Shown: positions 52,197 through 60,743 of the stretch, in pieces | Layout: each line of letters opens with the position of its first letter | Position numbering within the stretch: the first letter of the stretch is position 1 | Assembly: GCF_000499525.1 (NCBI RefSeq) | Contig: NZ_HG529407.1 | Coordinates: forward strand, 1-64,000 | DNA: 64,000 bases | DNA from: Faecalimicrobium dakarense | GTDB taxonomy: Bacteria > Bacillota > Clostridia > Peptostreptococcales > Peptostreptococcaceae | Reading direction: 5' to 3' | Program-made: the position numbers and the translations under genes | The notes under the pieces: model-generated | Databases searched by the model: none | The model's input: the letters and a program-made list of their open reading frames with translations, nothing else | Told to the model about the DNA's origin: nothing

Positions 52197-54587
52197 TTAG
52201 TTTGATCTTAAGTTTGCATTTAGTTTCTCACTTAGCTCACTTAATATCTTATCATGTACTTTTGCTACATCTTCATCTGTTAAAGTTTTTTCACTACTTC
52301 TATATGTTAAAGAGTATGCTATTGATTTATATCCATCTTCTATTTGAGATCCTTTGTAAACGTCAAATAATTTATAACTTTCAACTAATCCACCTGAATT
52401 AGCCTTTATTATATCTTCTATTTGTTTTACAAATACTTCATCTTTAACTATTAATGCTATATCTCTAGATGTTGATGGATATTTTGGTAATGGAGTGTAT
52501 ATTTTAGTTCCATTACAATTATCAAATACTAAATCAGTATTTATTTCAGCTACATAAACTCTTTGTCCTAAGTTATAGTTTTCATCTACATTTGGATGTA
52601 ATTCTCCAAAAGTACCTATACATATATTATTATACACTACTTTTGCACATCTTCCAGGATGGAATGTAGGATTTGTCGTTTCTGGTTCTATTTCGTAACC
52701 TTTTAATCCAACATTATTTAATATAGTTTCTACAATTCCTTTTAGATTAAAGAAGTCTACTTCTTTACCGTACATTCCTACACATAATTTCTTAGTTTCA
52801 ACTGGTAAACCGTCTTGTGGAGTAAATGTATTTCCGCATTCAAATGCTGATACTGATTCTACTTTGTGAGATATATTTGTAGATATTACATCTAACATAT
52901 TAGGTATTAATGTAGTTCTCATAACAGAAGTCTCTTCACCTAATGGATTTATTATCTTAACAAAATCTCTCTTTAAATCATCTTGAGATAAGTTTATTTT
53001 ATCTACACCTCTTGGGCTTACAAATGAATATGTTAATATTTCATTTAATCCCGTTGCTATAGCATTATTTTTTATATTGTCCATAAACTTTTGTTTATCA
53101 GTTTTTACACCTGCTGTAGCATTTCCTTCTAAATCAGCTGCTGGAATATTTTCGTAACCATATATTCTAGCTACTTCTTCTAATATATCCGCATCTTCAA
53201 CTATATCTAGTCTGAAGCTTGGAACTTCTAATTCTAATTTATCAGAACTTATTAAGTTACACTTAAACTCTAAGCTTTCTAATATACTTAAGAATTGATC
53301 CATTGCTACGTTAACACCTAATAATTTATTTATTCTTTGAGGATTAACTACTACTTTTTGTATTTCTTGCTTTCTTGGGTAGTTGTCTATCATTCCCTTA
53401 AGTACTGTACCACATCCTAATTCTTCTATTAATTGAGATGCTCTATTTATAGCTTCTTCAGCTAAATTCATATCTATACCTTTTTCAAACTTAGATGATG
53501 CTTCTGTTCTAAGTCCTAGTTTCTTAGATGTAGCTCTTACGCTTTCTTTTGCAAAGTTTGCACCTTCAAGGAATATTGATGTTGTAGTTTCTTTTATTTC
53601 AGAATTTTCTCCACCCATTATTCCAGCTAAGTCTAATGTTTTTTCTCCATTACCTACAACTATCATATCAGAAGTTAATGTTCTTTCAACTCCATCTAAT
53701 GTAGTGAATTTTTCACCTTCTTTAGCACATTTAACTACCATTTTGTTAGTTTTAACATCATCTAAGTCAAATGCATGAAGTGGTTGACCTAATTCAATCA
53801 TAACATAGTTTGTTATATCAACTATATTATTTACTGGTCTCATTCCAGCTTCTATAAGTCTTCTTTGCATCCAATATGGAGAAGGTCCTACTTTAACGTC
53901 TTTTATAACTCTTCCACAATATCTATTACATAATTCTGTCTCGATCTCTACCTTAAAGTCTATTTCTTCATTAGATTCATTTACTTTAATTTCTGGATAA
54001 TTAAACTTTTCTCCTAAAGTAACTGCAGCTTCTCTTGCTATACCTATTATTGATCTACAATCAGGTCTATTTGAAGTTATCTCGAATTCTATTAAAGCAT
54101 CATTTATTCCTAAAGCTTCTCTTACATCCATTCCTAACTCAAATGAATCTTGGTGGTCTAATATATATATTCCGTCCTTCTTGTGTTCTTCAACATATTG
54201 AGATGGTATAGTTAATTCTTCAGCACCACAGAACATTCCTTCTGATAATACGCCTCTTAACTTACCTTTTTTTATTTTAAAGTCTCCAGGAAGTACTGCA
54301 CCTATTCTAGCAACAGGAACATAATCTCCAACTTTTATATTTTTAGCATTAGTTACTATTTGAAGTATTTCTCCATTTGCTACTTCAACCTTTGTAACTG
54401 TTAATCTTTCTGCATCTGGATGCTGTTCTATTTCAAGTATTTTACATACCTCAACACCATTTGTTTCTCTTCCAAAGAATTCTACTTTCTCAACTTTTGA
54501 CCCTGTCATAGTCATCATATCAGCAAATTCTTGAGTATCTTTATCTATATTAACGTAGTCTCTAAGCCATTTTAAAGGTACTAACAT
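52197..54587 (-). CDS. pheT: Phenylalanyl-tRNA synthetase beta subunit
   Basis: Large subunit of the heterotetrameric PheRS. The 796-residue protein shows, in order, an EMAP-like tRNA-binding domain (about 40-150), the B3/4 editing domain, B5 (RINKLLGVNVAMDQFL), the catalytic-like core and a C-terminal FDX anticodon-binding domain (YPSTSRDIALIVKDEVFVKQ). Length is normal. It starts 16 bases after pheS with an AGGAGGG site. Confidence 0.97.
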   Translation of the reverse strand: MLVPLKWLRDYVNIDKDTQEFADMMTMTGSKVEKVEFFGRETNGVEVCKILEIEQHPDAERLTVTKVEVANGEILQIVTNAKNIKVGDYVPVARIGAVLPGDFKIKKGKLRGVLSEGMFCGAEELTIPSQYVEEHKKDGIYILDHQDSFELGMDVREALGINDALIEFEITSNRPDCRSIIGIAREAAVTLGEKFNYPEIKVNESNEEIDFKVEIETELCNRYCGRVIKDVKVGPSPYWMQRRLIEAGMRPVNNIVDITNYVMIELGQPLHAFDLDDVKTNKMVVKCAKEGEKFTTLDGVERTLTSDMIVVGNGEKTLDLAGIMGGENSEIKETTTSIFLEGANFAKESVRATSKKLGLRTEASSKFEKGIDMNLAEEAINRASQLIEELGCGTVLKGMIDNYPRKQEIQKVVVNPQRINKLLGVNVAMDQFLSILESLEFKCNLISSDKLELEVPSFRLDIVEDADILEEVARIYGYENIPAADLEGNATAGVKTDKQKFMDNIKNNAIATGLNEILTYSFVSPRGVDKINLSQDDLKRDFVKIINPLGEETSVMRTTLIPNMLDVISTNISHKVESVSAFECGNTFTPQDGLPVETKKLCVGMYGKEVDFFNLKGIVETILNNVGLKGYEIEPETTNPTFHPGRCAKVVYNNICIGTFGELHPNVDENYNLGQRVYVAEINTDLVFDNCNGTKIYTPLPKYPSTSRDIALIVKDEVFVKQIEDIIKANSGGLVESYKLFDVYKGSQIEDGYKSIAYSLTYRSSEKTLTDEDVAKVHDKILSELSEKLNANLRSN

Positions 54588-54603
54588 ATTAAATCCCTCC
54601 TAA

Positions 54604-55623
54604 TTAAAATTGATTTAAAAATCTCATATCATTTTCGAATAATAATCTTATATCATCTATTTCATACTTAAGCATTGTAATTCTATCTACACCCATACCG
54701 AATGCAAATCCACTATAAACTTCTGGATCTATTCCACAGTTTCTAAGTACATTTGGATGTACCATTCCTGCTCCTAATATTTCTATCCATCCTTCACCTT
54801 TACACATAGGGCATCCTGCACCGTCACACTTAAAGCATGTAACATCTACTTCTGCACTAGGTTCTGTGAATGGGAAGTTATGTGGTCTAAACTTAGTTTT
54901 TGTTTCTTCTCCAAATAGCTTTTTAACGAACATATTTAATGTTCCTTTTAGTTGCGCCATTGTAACATCTTTACCAACTACAAGACCTTCTATTTGATGG
55001 AACATTGGTGAATGTGTAGCATCTGGAGAGTCAAATCTAAAACATCTTCCTGGAGATACTATCTTTATAGGTAATTCTTGGCTTTTCATAGTTCTAACTT
55101 GAACTGGAGAAGTTTGAGTTCTAAGTAATAATTCACTATTTATATAGAATGTATCACTCATATCCCTTGATGGATGGTCTTTAGGTGCATTTAATGCATC
55201 AAAGTTATTTGCTACAGTTTCAACTTCTGGACCTTCTGCTATTGAGAATCCCATTCCCATAAATATTTCACTTACTTCATCTATTATTTGAGATATTGGA
55301 TGTTTCTTTCCTACTAAAACGTCTTTAGCTGGCATAGTAACATCTATAACTTCTTCAGCTAATTTCTTTTGTCGCTCTATAGCTTTTAATTCTTCTTTTT
55401 TAGAAGATATACTTCCTTCTATTGATTCTCTTACCTTATTAGCAACTTGACCTATAACTGGTCTTTCTTCTGCTGATAACTTACCCATTTCTTTAAGGAT
55501 AGCAGTTATTTCACCCTTTTTACCTAAGTACTTAACTCTTAAGCTTTCAACTTGTTCTATACTAGTAGCATCTTTAATATCATTTAAAGCTACTTCTTGC
55601 AAATTAAGTAATTTTTCTTGCAC
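54604..55623 (-). CDS. pheS: Phenylalanyl-tRNA synthetase alpha subunit
   Basis: Catalytic subunit of PheRS, 339 residues: N-terminal coiled coil, class II motif 2 ([21 protein letters not shown]), a zinc-like [17 protein letters not shown] insert and motif 3 ([14 protein letters not shown]). A longer open frame extends upstream into the T-box, but the GTG at 55623, 7 bases after AAAGGGTG, gives the normal family length. It is controlled by a T-box leader. Confidence 0.97.
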   Translation of the reverse strand: MQEKLLNLQEVALNDIKDATSIEQVESLRVKYLGKKGEITAILKEMGKLSAEERPVIGQVANKVRESIEGSISSKKEELKAIERQKKLAEEVIDVTMPAKDVLVGKKHPISQIIDEVSEIFMGMGFSIAEGPEVETVANNFDALNAPKDHPSRDMSDTFYINSELLLRTQTSPVQVRTMKSQELPIKIVSPGRCFRFDSPDATHSPMFHQIEGLVVGKDVTMAQLKGTLNMFVKKLFGEETKTKFRPHNFPFTEPSAEVDVTCFKCDGAGCPMCKGEGWIEILGAGMVHPNVLRNCGIDPEVYSGFAFGMGVDRITMLKYEIDDIRLLFENDMRFLNQF

Positions 55624-55653
55624 TATTATCACCCTTTCACGTCTTTTTTGTAT

Positions 55654-55912
55654 TAAAAAAAGCCCTTCATCCCTATCTAGGGACGAAAGACTATAATTTC
55701 GCGGTACCACCCTAGTAGTTTATTAAATAAATTAATAAACCACCTCTAATAAACTTAACGCGTTTTAACGTTAAAGCCTACTTCAAATTTCAGCTTTAAT
55801 ACTCCAGAGGGAACTTCTTTTGAATTCTTAGAAAGTACTTTCAGCCTTGGTACTTATCTCTGAACTAAGTTGATTCAAAATACTTTTCTCTTTCATTGTA
55901 TTTTAAATATAC
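55654..55912 (-). promoter_or_regulatory. T-box leader controlling pheS-pheT-zapA
   Basis: The minus strand has the conserved T-box AGGGTGGTACCGCG (55700-55713), an antiterminator region just upstream, and a terminator hairpin with seven T (about 55654-55690). A long structured stem I region reaches to about 55912. Uncharged tRNA-Phe should favour read-through. TTC triplets occur in the stem I region, but the specifier codon was not placed by folding. Confidence 0.92.
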
Positions 55913-55923
55913 TTTTACATACA

Positions 55924-55953
55924 ATTATATCATAAAATTTATACTGCTTTCAA
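55924..55953 (-). promoter_or_regulatory. Promoter of the pheS T-box leader
   Basis: TTGAAA (55948-55953), 18-base spacer, TATAAT (55924-55929) on the minus strand, directly ahead of the T-box leader. Confidence 0.7.
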
Positions 55954-55957
55954 TATG

Positions 55958-56755
55958 CTAAACTAAGTATTTCTTTATCTCATACATTAGTATGGCTGAA
56001 CTTATCGCAGCATTTAATGATTCTGCCTTCCCATATATAGGTATTTTAACCAATACATCAGAATTAGATACTAATTCATCATTTATTCCATTAGCTTCAT
56101 TTCCTATAACTAAAGCGACTTTATAATTATATTCTATTTCATTATAGAAATTATTTGTATCTAAATAGCTAGATACTATATCAAAGTTCTTTAATTTAAG
56201 TAATCTTACCGCTTCTTCCTGAGTTGCATGAATTATGTTCATATCAAATATAGATCCCATTGTTGATCTTATAACCTTTGGGTTATATATATCTACACAA
56301 CCTTTCAACGCTATTATAGCATCAACTCCAGCTGCATCTGCTGTTCTTATTATAGTTCCCATATTACCTGGATCTTGTATTCTATCTAATATTAATACAA
56401 ATCTATGTTCATCTTTTAAGCTAGTTTCTATATCTTTAGGTTTGAATTTAACAACACCTAATATACCTTGAGTACTTTCTGTATCTACTAACTCATTAAA
56501 TATTTTATTTGTAGTCTTATATGTTTTTATATTTTTATCTTTAAGTATATTTAAAAACTTTACATGTTCTTCTTTATTTTCAAAATCTTCATTTATAAAT
56601 ACGTAGTCTAAATCAGCACTGCACTCTATAGCTAAAGTCAGTATCCTATATCCTTCTATTATAAATTTTGACTCTTTATTTCTATTCTTTGATTTTAATA
56701 ACGATTTAGTGTATTTAACTTTATCATTATCTTTTGCAGTTATCATTATAGCCAT
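55958..56755 (-). CDS. SpoU/TrmH-family RNA 2'-O-methyltransferase
   Basis: A 265-residue RNA methyltransferase with an N-terminal substrate-binding domain (KYTKSLLKSKNRNKESKFII) and the SPOUT knot motifs LILDRIQDPGNMGTIIRTAD (about 125-144), VALVIGNEANGI and IPIYGKAESLNAAISSAILMYE. SAM-dependent 2'-O-methylation of rRNA is the usual role (RlmB/TsnR-like). It starts 2 bases after the ktrA stop, so it is the third gene of the ktr operon. No terminator is seen between it and the pheS promoter. Confidence 0.9.
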   Translation of the reverse strand: MAIMITAKDNDKVKYTKSLLKSKNRNKESKFIIEGYRILTLAIECSADLDYVFINEDFENKEEHVKFLNILKDKNIKTYKTTNKIFNELVDTESTQGILGVVKFKPKDIETSLKDEHRFVLILDRIQDPGNMGTIIRTADAAGVDAIIALKGCVDIYNPKVIRSTMGSIFDMNIIHATQEEAVRLLKLKNFDIVSSYLDTNNFYNEIEYNYKVALVIGNEANGINDELVSNSDVLVKIPIYGKAESLNAAISSAILMYEIKKYLV

Positions 56756-56757
56756 GG

Positions 56758-57429
56758 CTATTTTCTCCTAATTAAATCATTATTTTCTGATGCTATGCTG
56801 CTTATTTTATTATTTTGTCCAATTACAACTAAAATACTTCCTAATCTAAGCTCTTCATCTGGTGAAGGAGTCACATTTATATTTTTTCCACATTTTATAG
56901 CAAGTACAGTTATTTCATATCTAGCTCTTAATTCTAATTCTATTAAAGTTTTTCCTACCCAACTAGTTGGTGTAACAATTTCAACTATTGAGTATTCTGG
57001 ATCTAATTCTATATGATCTAATATATTATCTGATACTAAATTATGTGCAACTCTTACTCCCATATCTCTTTCTGGGAATACTACTCTATCTGCACCTATC
57101 TTATATAAAACTTTAGCTTGTAATTCATCTTTAGCTTTACATACAATTTGAGATACGCCCATTTCTTTAGCTATAAGAGTTGCCATTATAGATGCTCTTA
57201 TATCCGACCCTATTGCCACTATTGCCACATCAAAGTTTCCAAGTCCTAATGATCTTAGTGATTGCTCATCTGTAACATCCACTATAGCTGCATGAGTAAC
57301 CTTATCTGCTATGTTTTGAATTACTTCTTCACTTTTATCTATAGCCATAACTTGATGACCTAGTAAGTGCATAGTTGTAGCAACTGAAGCACCAAATCTT
57401 CCACAACCAATAACTATATATTGTTTCAT
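56758..57429 (-). CDS. ktrA: Potassium uptake regulatory subunit KtrA
   Basis: Cytoplasmic RCK gating ring of a Ktr potassium transporter. The 223-residue protein has TrkA_N with the nucleotide-binding GCGRFGASVA (8-17) and the acidic residue of VMAIDKSEE, then TrkA_C (about 140-220). It partners the KtrB-type channel encoded 64 bases upstream. ADP/ATP and, in relatives, cyclic di-AMP control this subunit. Confidence 0.92.
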   Translation of the reverse strand: MKQYIVIGCGRFGASVATTMHLLGHQVMAIDKSEEVIQNIADKVTHAAIVDVTDEQSLRSLGLGNFDVAIVAIGSDIRASIMATLIAKEMGVSQIVCKAKDELQAKVLYKIGADRVVFPERDMGVRVAHNLVSDNILDHIELDPEYSIVEIVTPTSWVGKTLIELELRARYEITVLAIKCGKNINVTPSPDEELRLGSILVVIGQNNKISSIASENNDLIRRK

Positions 57430-57493
57430 AATACTCTTCCTCTCAGTACAAAATTAATTATATTAATATATTTTAATAAAATAGTATCATAGT

Positions 57494-58870
57494 TTAACCT
57501 ACTATTATTTTTCCTTCTGGGTATCTAATAGGAGCACTTTTTCTTGGTCCCCTTGAAATTATTGCCATGAATATAGTTAGAGAACCAACCCTTCCCATAA
57601 ACATAAATAACATTATTAAAATCTTTCCTATCTCACTTAATCTCGGACTTCCACCTATACTTAATCCAACTGTCGCAAATGCTGATACAACTTCAAACCC
57701 TGCTTCAACCAAGCTAAATTCCGGATCAGTTATAGATATAAGCAATGTTCCAAGTACTACTACGGATATTCCTATAAAAAATATACCTAAAGATTTTCTT
57801 ACAATAGAGTCTGATATTCTTCTTCCTAATACTTCTATATCAGCTTTTCCAAGTATAAAACTTCTTACTGTAAGTATTAATGTAGCTAAAGTAGTAACTT
57901 TTATACCGCCTCCTGTAGATGCTGAAGACGCTCCTATAAACATTAATATAATCATTATAAATATACTTCCTTGTTGCATCAATGCTAAGTCTACAGTATT
58001 AAATCCTGCCGTTCTTAAAGTAACCGATTGGAAAAATGCAGCTAATATTTTTCCTCCAAAGCCTAAGTCTCCTAATGTATCTGGATTTTTAAATTCTAAT
58101 ATAAACAGAGATACCATCCCTAAAGCTATAAGTATACCCGTTGTAATTAGTACTATCTTAGAGTGTAAATTTAACTTAGATAATTTTTTATTTTTTATTA
58201 TATCTAGTATAACTGGGAATCCTAATCCCCCTAATATTATAAGTAATGATATTGTAACGCTGACTGTAAAGTTATTTACATAAGATGTTAATGATGAGAA
58301 TTGACCACTAACAGATCCCATTAAATCAAATCCTGCGTTGCAAAATGCCGATATTGCATGGAATACACTATACCAAATACCTCTTAAAAGTCCAAATTGC
58401 GGTATAAATACTGTTGATAATAATATGGCTCCCATACCTTCTATCATAAAAGTTATAAGTATTATATATCTTGTTAATTTAACTAATCCTGATAAATCTA
58501 TTTGATTTAGTGATTCTTGTATTAAAAGTCTCTCTTTTAAATTTATTCTTTTTTTCATTAACAAAGCAAACATCGTCGTTGCAGTCATAAATCCAAGACC
58601 ACCAATTTGTATTAGTCCTATTATTACTACGTGTCCGAAACCACTCCAATATGTTGCAGTATCAACAGCAATCAATCCCGTAACGCATACTGCAGAAGTG
58701 GCTGTGAATAAAGCATCTAAAAAACCTATACTTTCACCACTTCGTGTCGCTATAGGTAGGTTTAGTAAAAATCCTCCTATTAGGATAAGTATAGCAAACC
58801 CAACTACCATTATTTGAGTAGGTTGCATTTTATTTATATAAGCGACAATCTTATTTAATATTGTCTTCAC
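57494..58870 (-). CDS. ktrB: Potassium uptake membrane subunit KtrB
   Basis: TrkH/KtrB-type potassium-translocating subunit, 458 residues. Repeated M1-P-M2 units with selectivity-loop glycines are visible in ATSAVCVTGL, AISAFCNAGFDL, LRTAGFNTVD and VVSAFATVGLSIG. It works with KtrA at the membrane. The start is a GTG after AAAGGAGGG. The promoter TTGGGA-16-TATAAT lies 24 bases upstream of the start region. Operon ktrB-ktrA-methyltransferase. Confidence 0.93.
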   Translation of the reverse strand: MKTILNKIVAYINKMQPTQIMVVGFAILILIGGFLLNLPIATRSGESIGFLDALFTATSAVCVTGLIAVDTATYWSGFGHVVIIGLIQIGGLGFMTATTMFALLMKKRINLKERLLIQESLNQIDLSGLVKLTRYIILITFMIEGMGAILLSTVFIPQFGLLRGIWYSVFHAISAFCNAGFDLMGSVSGQFSSLTSYVNNFTVSVTISLLIILGGLGFPVILDIIKNKKLSKLNLHSKIVLITTGILIALGMVSLFILEFKNPDTLGDLGFGGKILAAFFQSVTLRTAGFNTVDLALMQQGSIFIMIILMFIGASSASTGGGIKVTTLATLILTVRSFILGKADIEVLGRRISDSIVRKSLGIFFIGISVVVLGTLLISITDPEFSLVEAGFEVVSAFATVGLSIGGSPRLSEIGKILIMLFMFMGRVGSLTIFMAIISRGPRKSAPIRYPEGKIIVG

Positions 58871-58893
58871 TTTAATATAGCCCTCCTTTATAG

Positions 58894-58921
58894 ATTATAG
58901 TACTTAATTGTATTTTCCCAA
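58894..58921 (-). promoter_or_regulatory. Promoter of ktrB
   Basis: TTGGGA (58916-58921), 16-base spacer, TATAAT (58894-58899) on the minus strand ahead of the ktrB ribosome site. Confidence 0.6.
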
Positions 58922-58994
58922 ATTTTTGTATACAAGGATTTGAATAATATTACTCTATTATATTCCAATTTTTATTTAAAAACAACAACATAAA

Positions 58995-59053
58995 TTATTA
59001 TATAAATATATCTTATTATTTATTAAAAATAATAAGATATATTTATATAATAA
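58995..59053. repeat. Perfect 26-bp AT-rich inverted repeat
   Basis: Arms 58995-59020 and 59028-59053 are exact reverse complements with a 7-base loop; only one G-C pair is present. It lies between the rplT terminator and the ktrB promoter. No T run beyond the stem is needed or seen, so it is not a simple terminator. Confidence 0.8.
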
Positions 59054-59104
59054 CCATTTTTACACTATAATTATTTCCTATTATAATAAATATATTATAA
59101 AACG

Positions 59105-59138
59105 AAAAAAAAGCTATAGCCCCCATGGACTACAGCTT
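59105..59138 (-). terminator. Terminator of infC-rpmI-rplT
   Basis: A 12-bp stem with two wobble pairs (59111-59122 with 59127-59138) and a run of T on the minus strand, 13 bases after the rplT stop. Confidence 0.85.
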
Positions 59139-59150
59139 TTCTTTTTTATA

Positions 59151-59507
59151 TTAAGCTAATTTTGATTTAGCAACTTCTACTAACTTAGCAAATCCTTGCT
59201 CGTCATGTATAGCCATTTCAGCTAACATTTTTCTGTTAACTTCTATTCCAGCTAATTTTAATCCGTTCATGAATCTTGAGTATGATAATCCATGAGCTCT
59301 AGTTCCAGCGTTTATTCTTTGTATCCAAAGTCTTCTGAAGTCTCTCTTCTTTAACTTTCTTCCTATATATGCGTTCTTTAACGCCTTCATTACGAATGCA
59401 TTAGCCGGTCTAAATAATTTACTTCTAGATCCTCTAAATCCTTTTGCAAGTTTTAACACTTTTTTATGTTTCTTACGAGCGTTCATAGCTTTTTTAACTC
59501 TTGCCAT
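59151..59507 (-). CDS. rplT: 50S ribosomal protein L20
   Basis: A 118-residue basic ribosomal protein, identified from [36 protein letters not shown] and [16 protein letters not shown]. It binds 23S rRNA early in assembly and in Firmicutes also represses its own operon through the infC leader. Last gene of infC-rpmI-rplT, with a terminator just behind it. Confidence 0.98.
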   Translation of the reverse strand: MARVKKAMNARKKHKKVLKLAKGFRGSRSKLFRPANAFVMKALKNAYIGRKLKKRDFRRLWIQRINAGTRAHGLSYSRFMNGLKLAGIEVNRKMLAEMAIHDEQGFAKLVEVAKSKLA

Positions 59508-59561
59508 CGTTATGACCTCCTTTGTTTTCCTCTTTTAATGTTTTTATATTTAATCCGTTTT

Positions 59562-59756
59562 TTAGTATGGTAATAATTGCGCTATTCTTCTAGCATCACC
59601 TTCACTAACTAATCCTGACTTTCTTAATTGCATCTTAGTTTTAGCAGCCTTCTTAGTTAGTATATGTCTTCTGAAAGCCTTAGCTCTCTTTAATTTTCCA
59701 CTTCCAGTTTTCTTGAATCTTTTAGCAGCACCTCTATGAGTTTTCATTTTAGGCAT
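59562..59756 (-). CDS. rpmI: 50S ribosomal protein L35
   Basis: A 64-residue very basic protein with the L35 pattern [20 protein letters not shown] and [11 protein letters not shown]. Located between infC and rplT with the standard order and spacing. The ribosome site is GAGAGGAGG. Confidence 0.97.
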   Translation of the reverse strand: MPKMKTHRGAAKRFKKTGSGKLKRAKAFRRHILTKKAAKTKMQLRKSGLVSEGDARRIAQLLPY

Positions 59757-59783
59757 GTTAATTTCCTCCTCTCAGTTAATCAT

Positions 59784-60293
59784 CTATTTTTTTGGATCTA
59801 TGATTACAACCATGTTATTACCCTCAAATTTAGGGGCCTTAGCTGGTTCTCCAAACTCTTTTACTATATCTATGAATTTAAGCATAACTTCTTTTCCAAT
59901 ATCTTTATGTCCTAATTCTCTACCTCTGAATCTAAGTTCTACTTTAACTTTATCTCCTTTTTTAAGGAACTTTATAGCATTGTTAGCTTTAGTATTTAAA
60001 TCGTTAGTTTCTATACCTGGTCTAAGTCTTACTTCTTTTACAGTTATAGTCTTTTGATTTTTTTTAGCTTCTTTTTCTTTTCTAGATTGTTCATATTTAT
60101 ATTTACCATAATCCATAAGTTTACATACAGATGGATTAGCATTAGGTGATATTTGTACTAAGTCTAAGTTTTTACTGTTAGCCATTGCTTGAGCTTCTTT
60201 AATTGATACTATTCCAAGTTGCTCGCCAGTTTCAGATAAAAGTCTTACTTCTTTATCTCTTATTTCTTCATTGATTGCTAATTCTTTGCTAAT
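59784..60293 (-). CDS. infC: Translation initiation factor IF-3
   Basis: IF-3 binds the 30S subunit and checks start-codon choice. From an in-frame ATT at 60291-60293 the protein is 169 residues, the family length: N-terminal domain NEEIRDKEVRLLSETGEQLG, linker, and C-terminal domain (MDYGKYKYEQSRKEKEAKK, FRGRELGHKDIG). The first ATG lies 36 codons further in (60185) and would remove the N-terminal domain, so I take the ATT, 10 bases after GGAGG. Use of ATT for infC is known in other bacteria, where it lets IF-3 limit its own synthesis. Also under an L20-type leader. Confidence 0.93.
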   Translation of the reverse strand: MSKELAINEEIRDKEVRLLSETGEQLGIVSIKEAQAMANSKNLDLVQISPNANPSVCKLMDYGKYKYEQSRKEKEAKKNQKTITVKEVRLRPGIETNDLNTKANNAIKFLKKGDKVKVELRFRGRELGHKDIGKEVMLKFIDIVKEFGEPAKAPKFEGNNMVVIIDPKK

Positions 60294-60320
60294 AGTAGGA
60301 CACCTCCAAGTTTTTTATAT

Positions 60321-60475
60321 AAAATAAAAAGCGAATGATATAAATCATCCGCTATATAAGTTAACACATTAAAACGAGTTTTATACTAAATGTATAAAAA
60401 CTCAACTTATATTTACCCAACAACTTATATCGTAAGGTGAGAAGCGGACTTCTTCTTCGTTTTTAATTATTACTG
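60321..60475 (-). promoter_or_regulatory. L20-type leader of the infC operon
   Basis: The roughly 150-base leader of infC on the minus strand holds GTCCGCTTCTCACC near its start and several nested stems. It ends in a terminator hairpin (60331-60339 with 60344-60352, one wobble) followed by a T run. The 5' CCGC can pair with the GCGG of the terminator arm, giving two alternative folds. This matches the L20 autoregulatory leader found before infC-rpmI-rplT in Firmicutes. Confidence 0.8.
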
Positions 60476-60480
60476 TATCT

Positions 60481-60509
60481 AATATATCACCTTTTTAAGA
60501 TAAATGCAA
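60481..60509 (-). promoter_or_regulatory. Promoter of the infC operon
   Basis: TTGCAT (60504-60509), 17-base spacer, TATATT (60481-60486) on the minus strand just upstream of the leader. Confidence 0.65.
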
Positions 60510-60743
60510 GTACATTTTTATTTTTTTACATTTTTTTATTTGCATAATTTTTATTTTTTATTCATTTAACATACATTTATATATATTTTCAAAATTTAGA
60601 TATATGTAATTTTTTATGTAGTTTTTGGTTATACTCTATAATGTTACATAGTGTAAATTATTTATAAAAATTTTAATAATAAATATTAGTAACTTTGGAA
60701 AATATAAAATAAATTAACAATTTTATTATTGAGGTGTATGGCT

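Noticed and set aside
57567-58283. 238-codon frame antisense to ktrB
   Set aside because: Long only because the opposite strand codes for a hydrophobic protein; no ribosome site and no recognisable motif.
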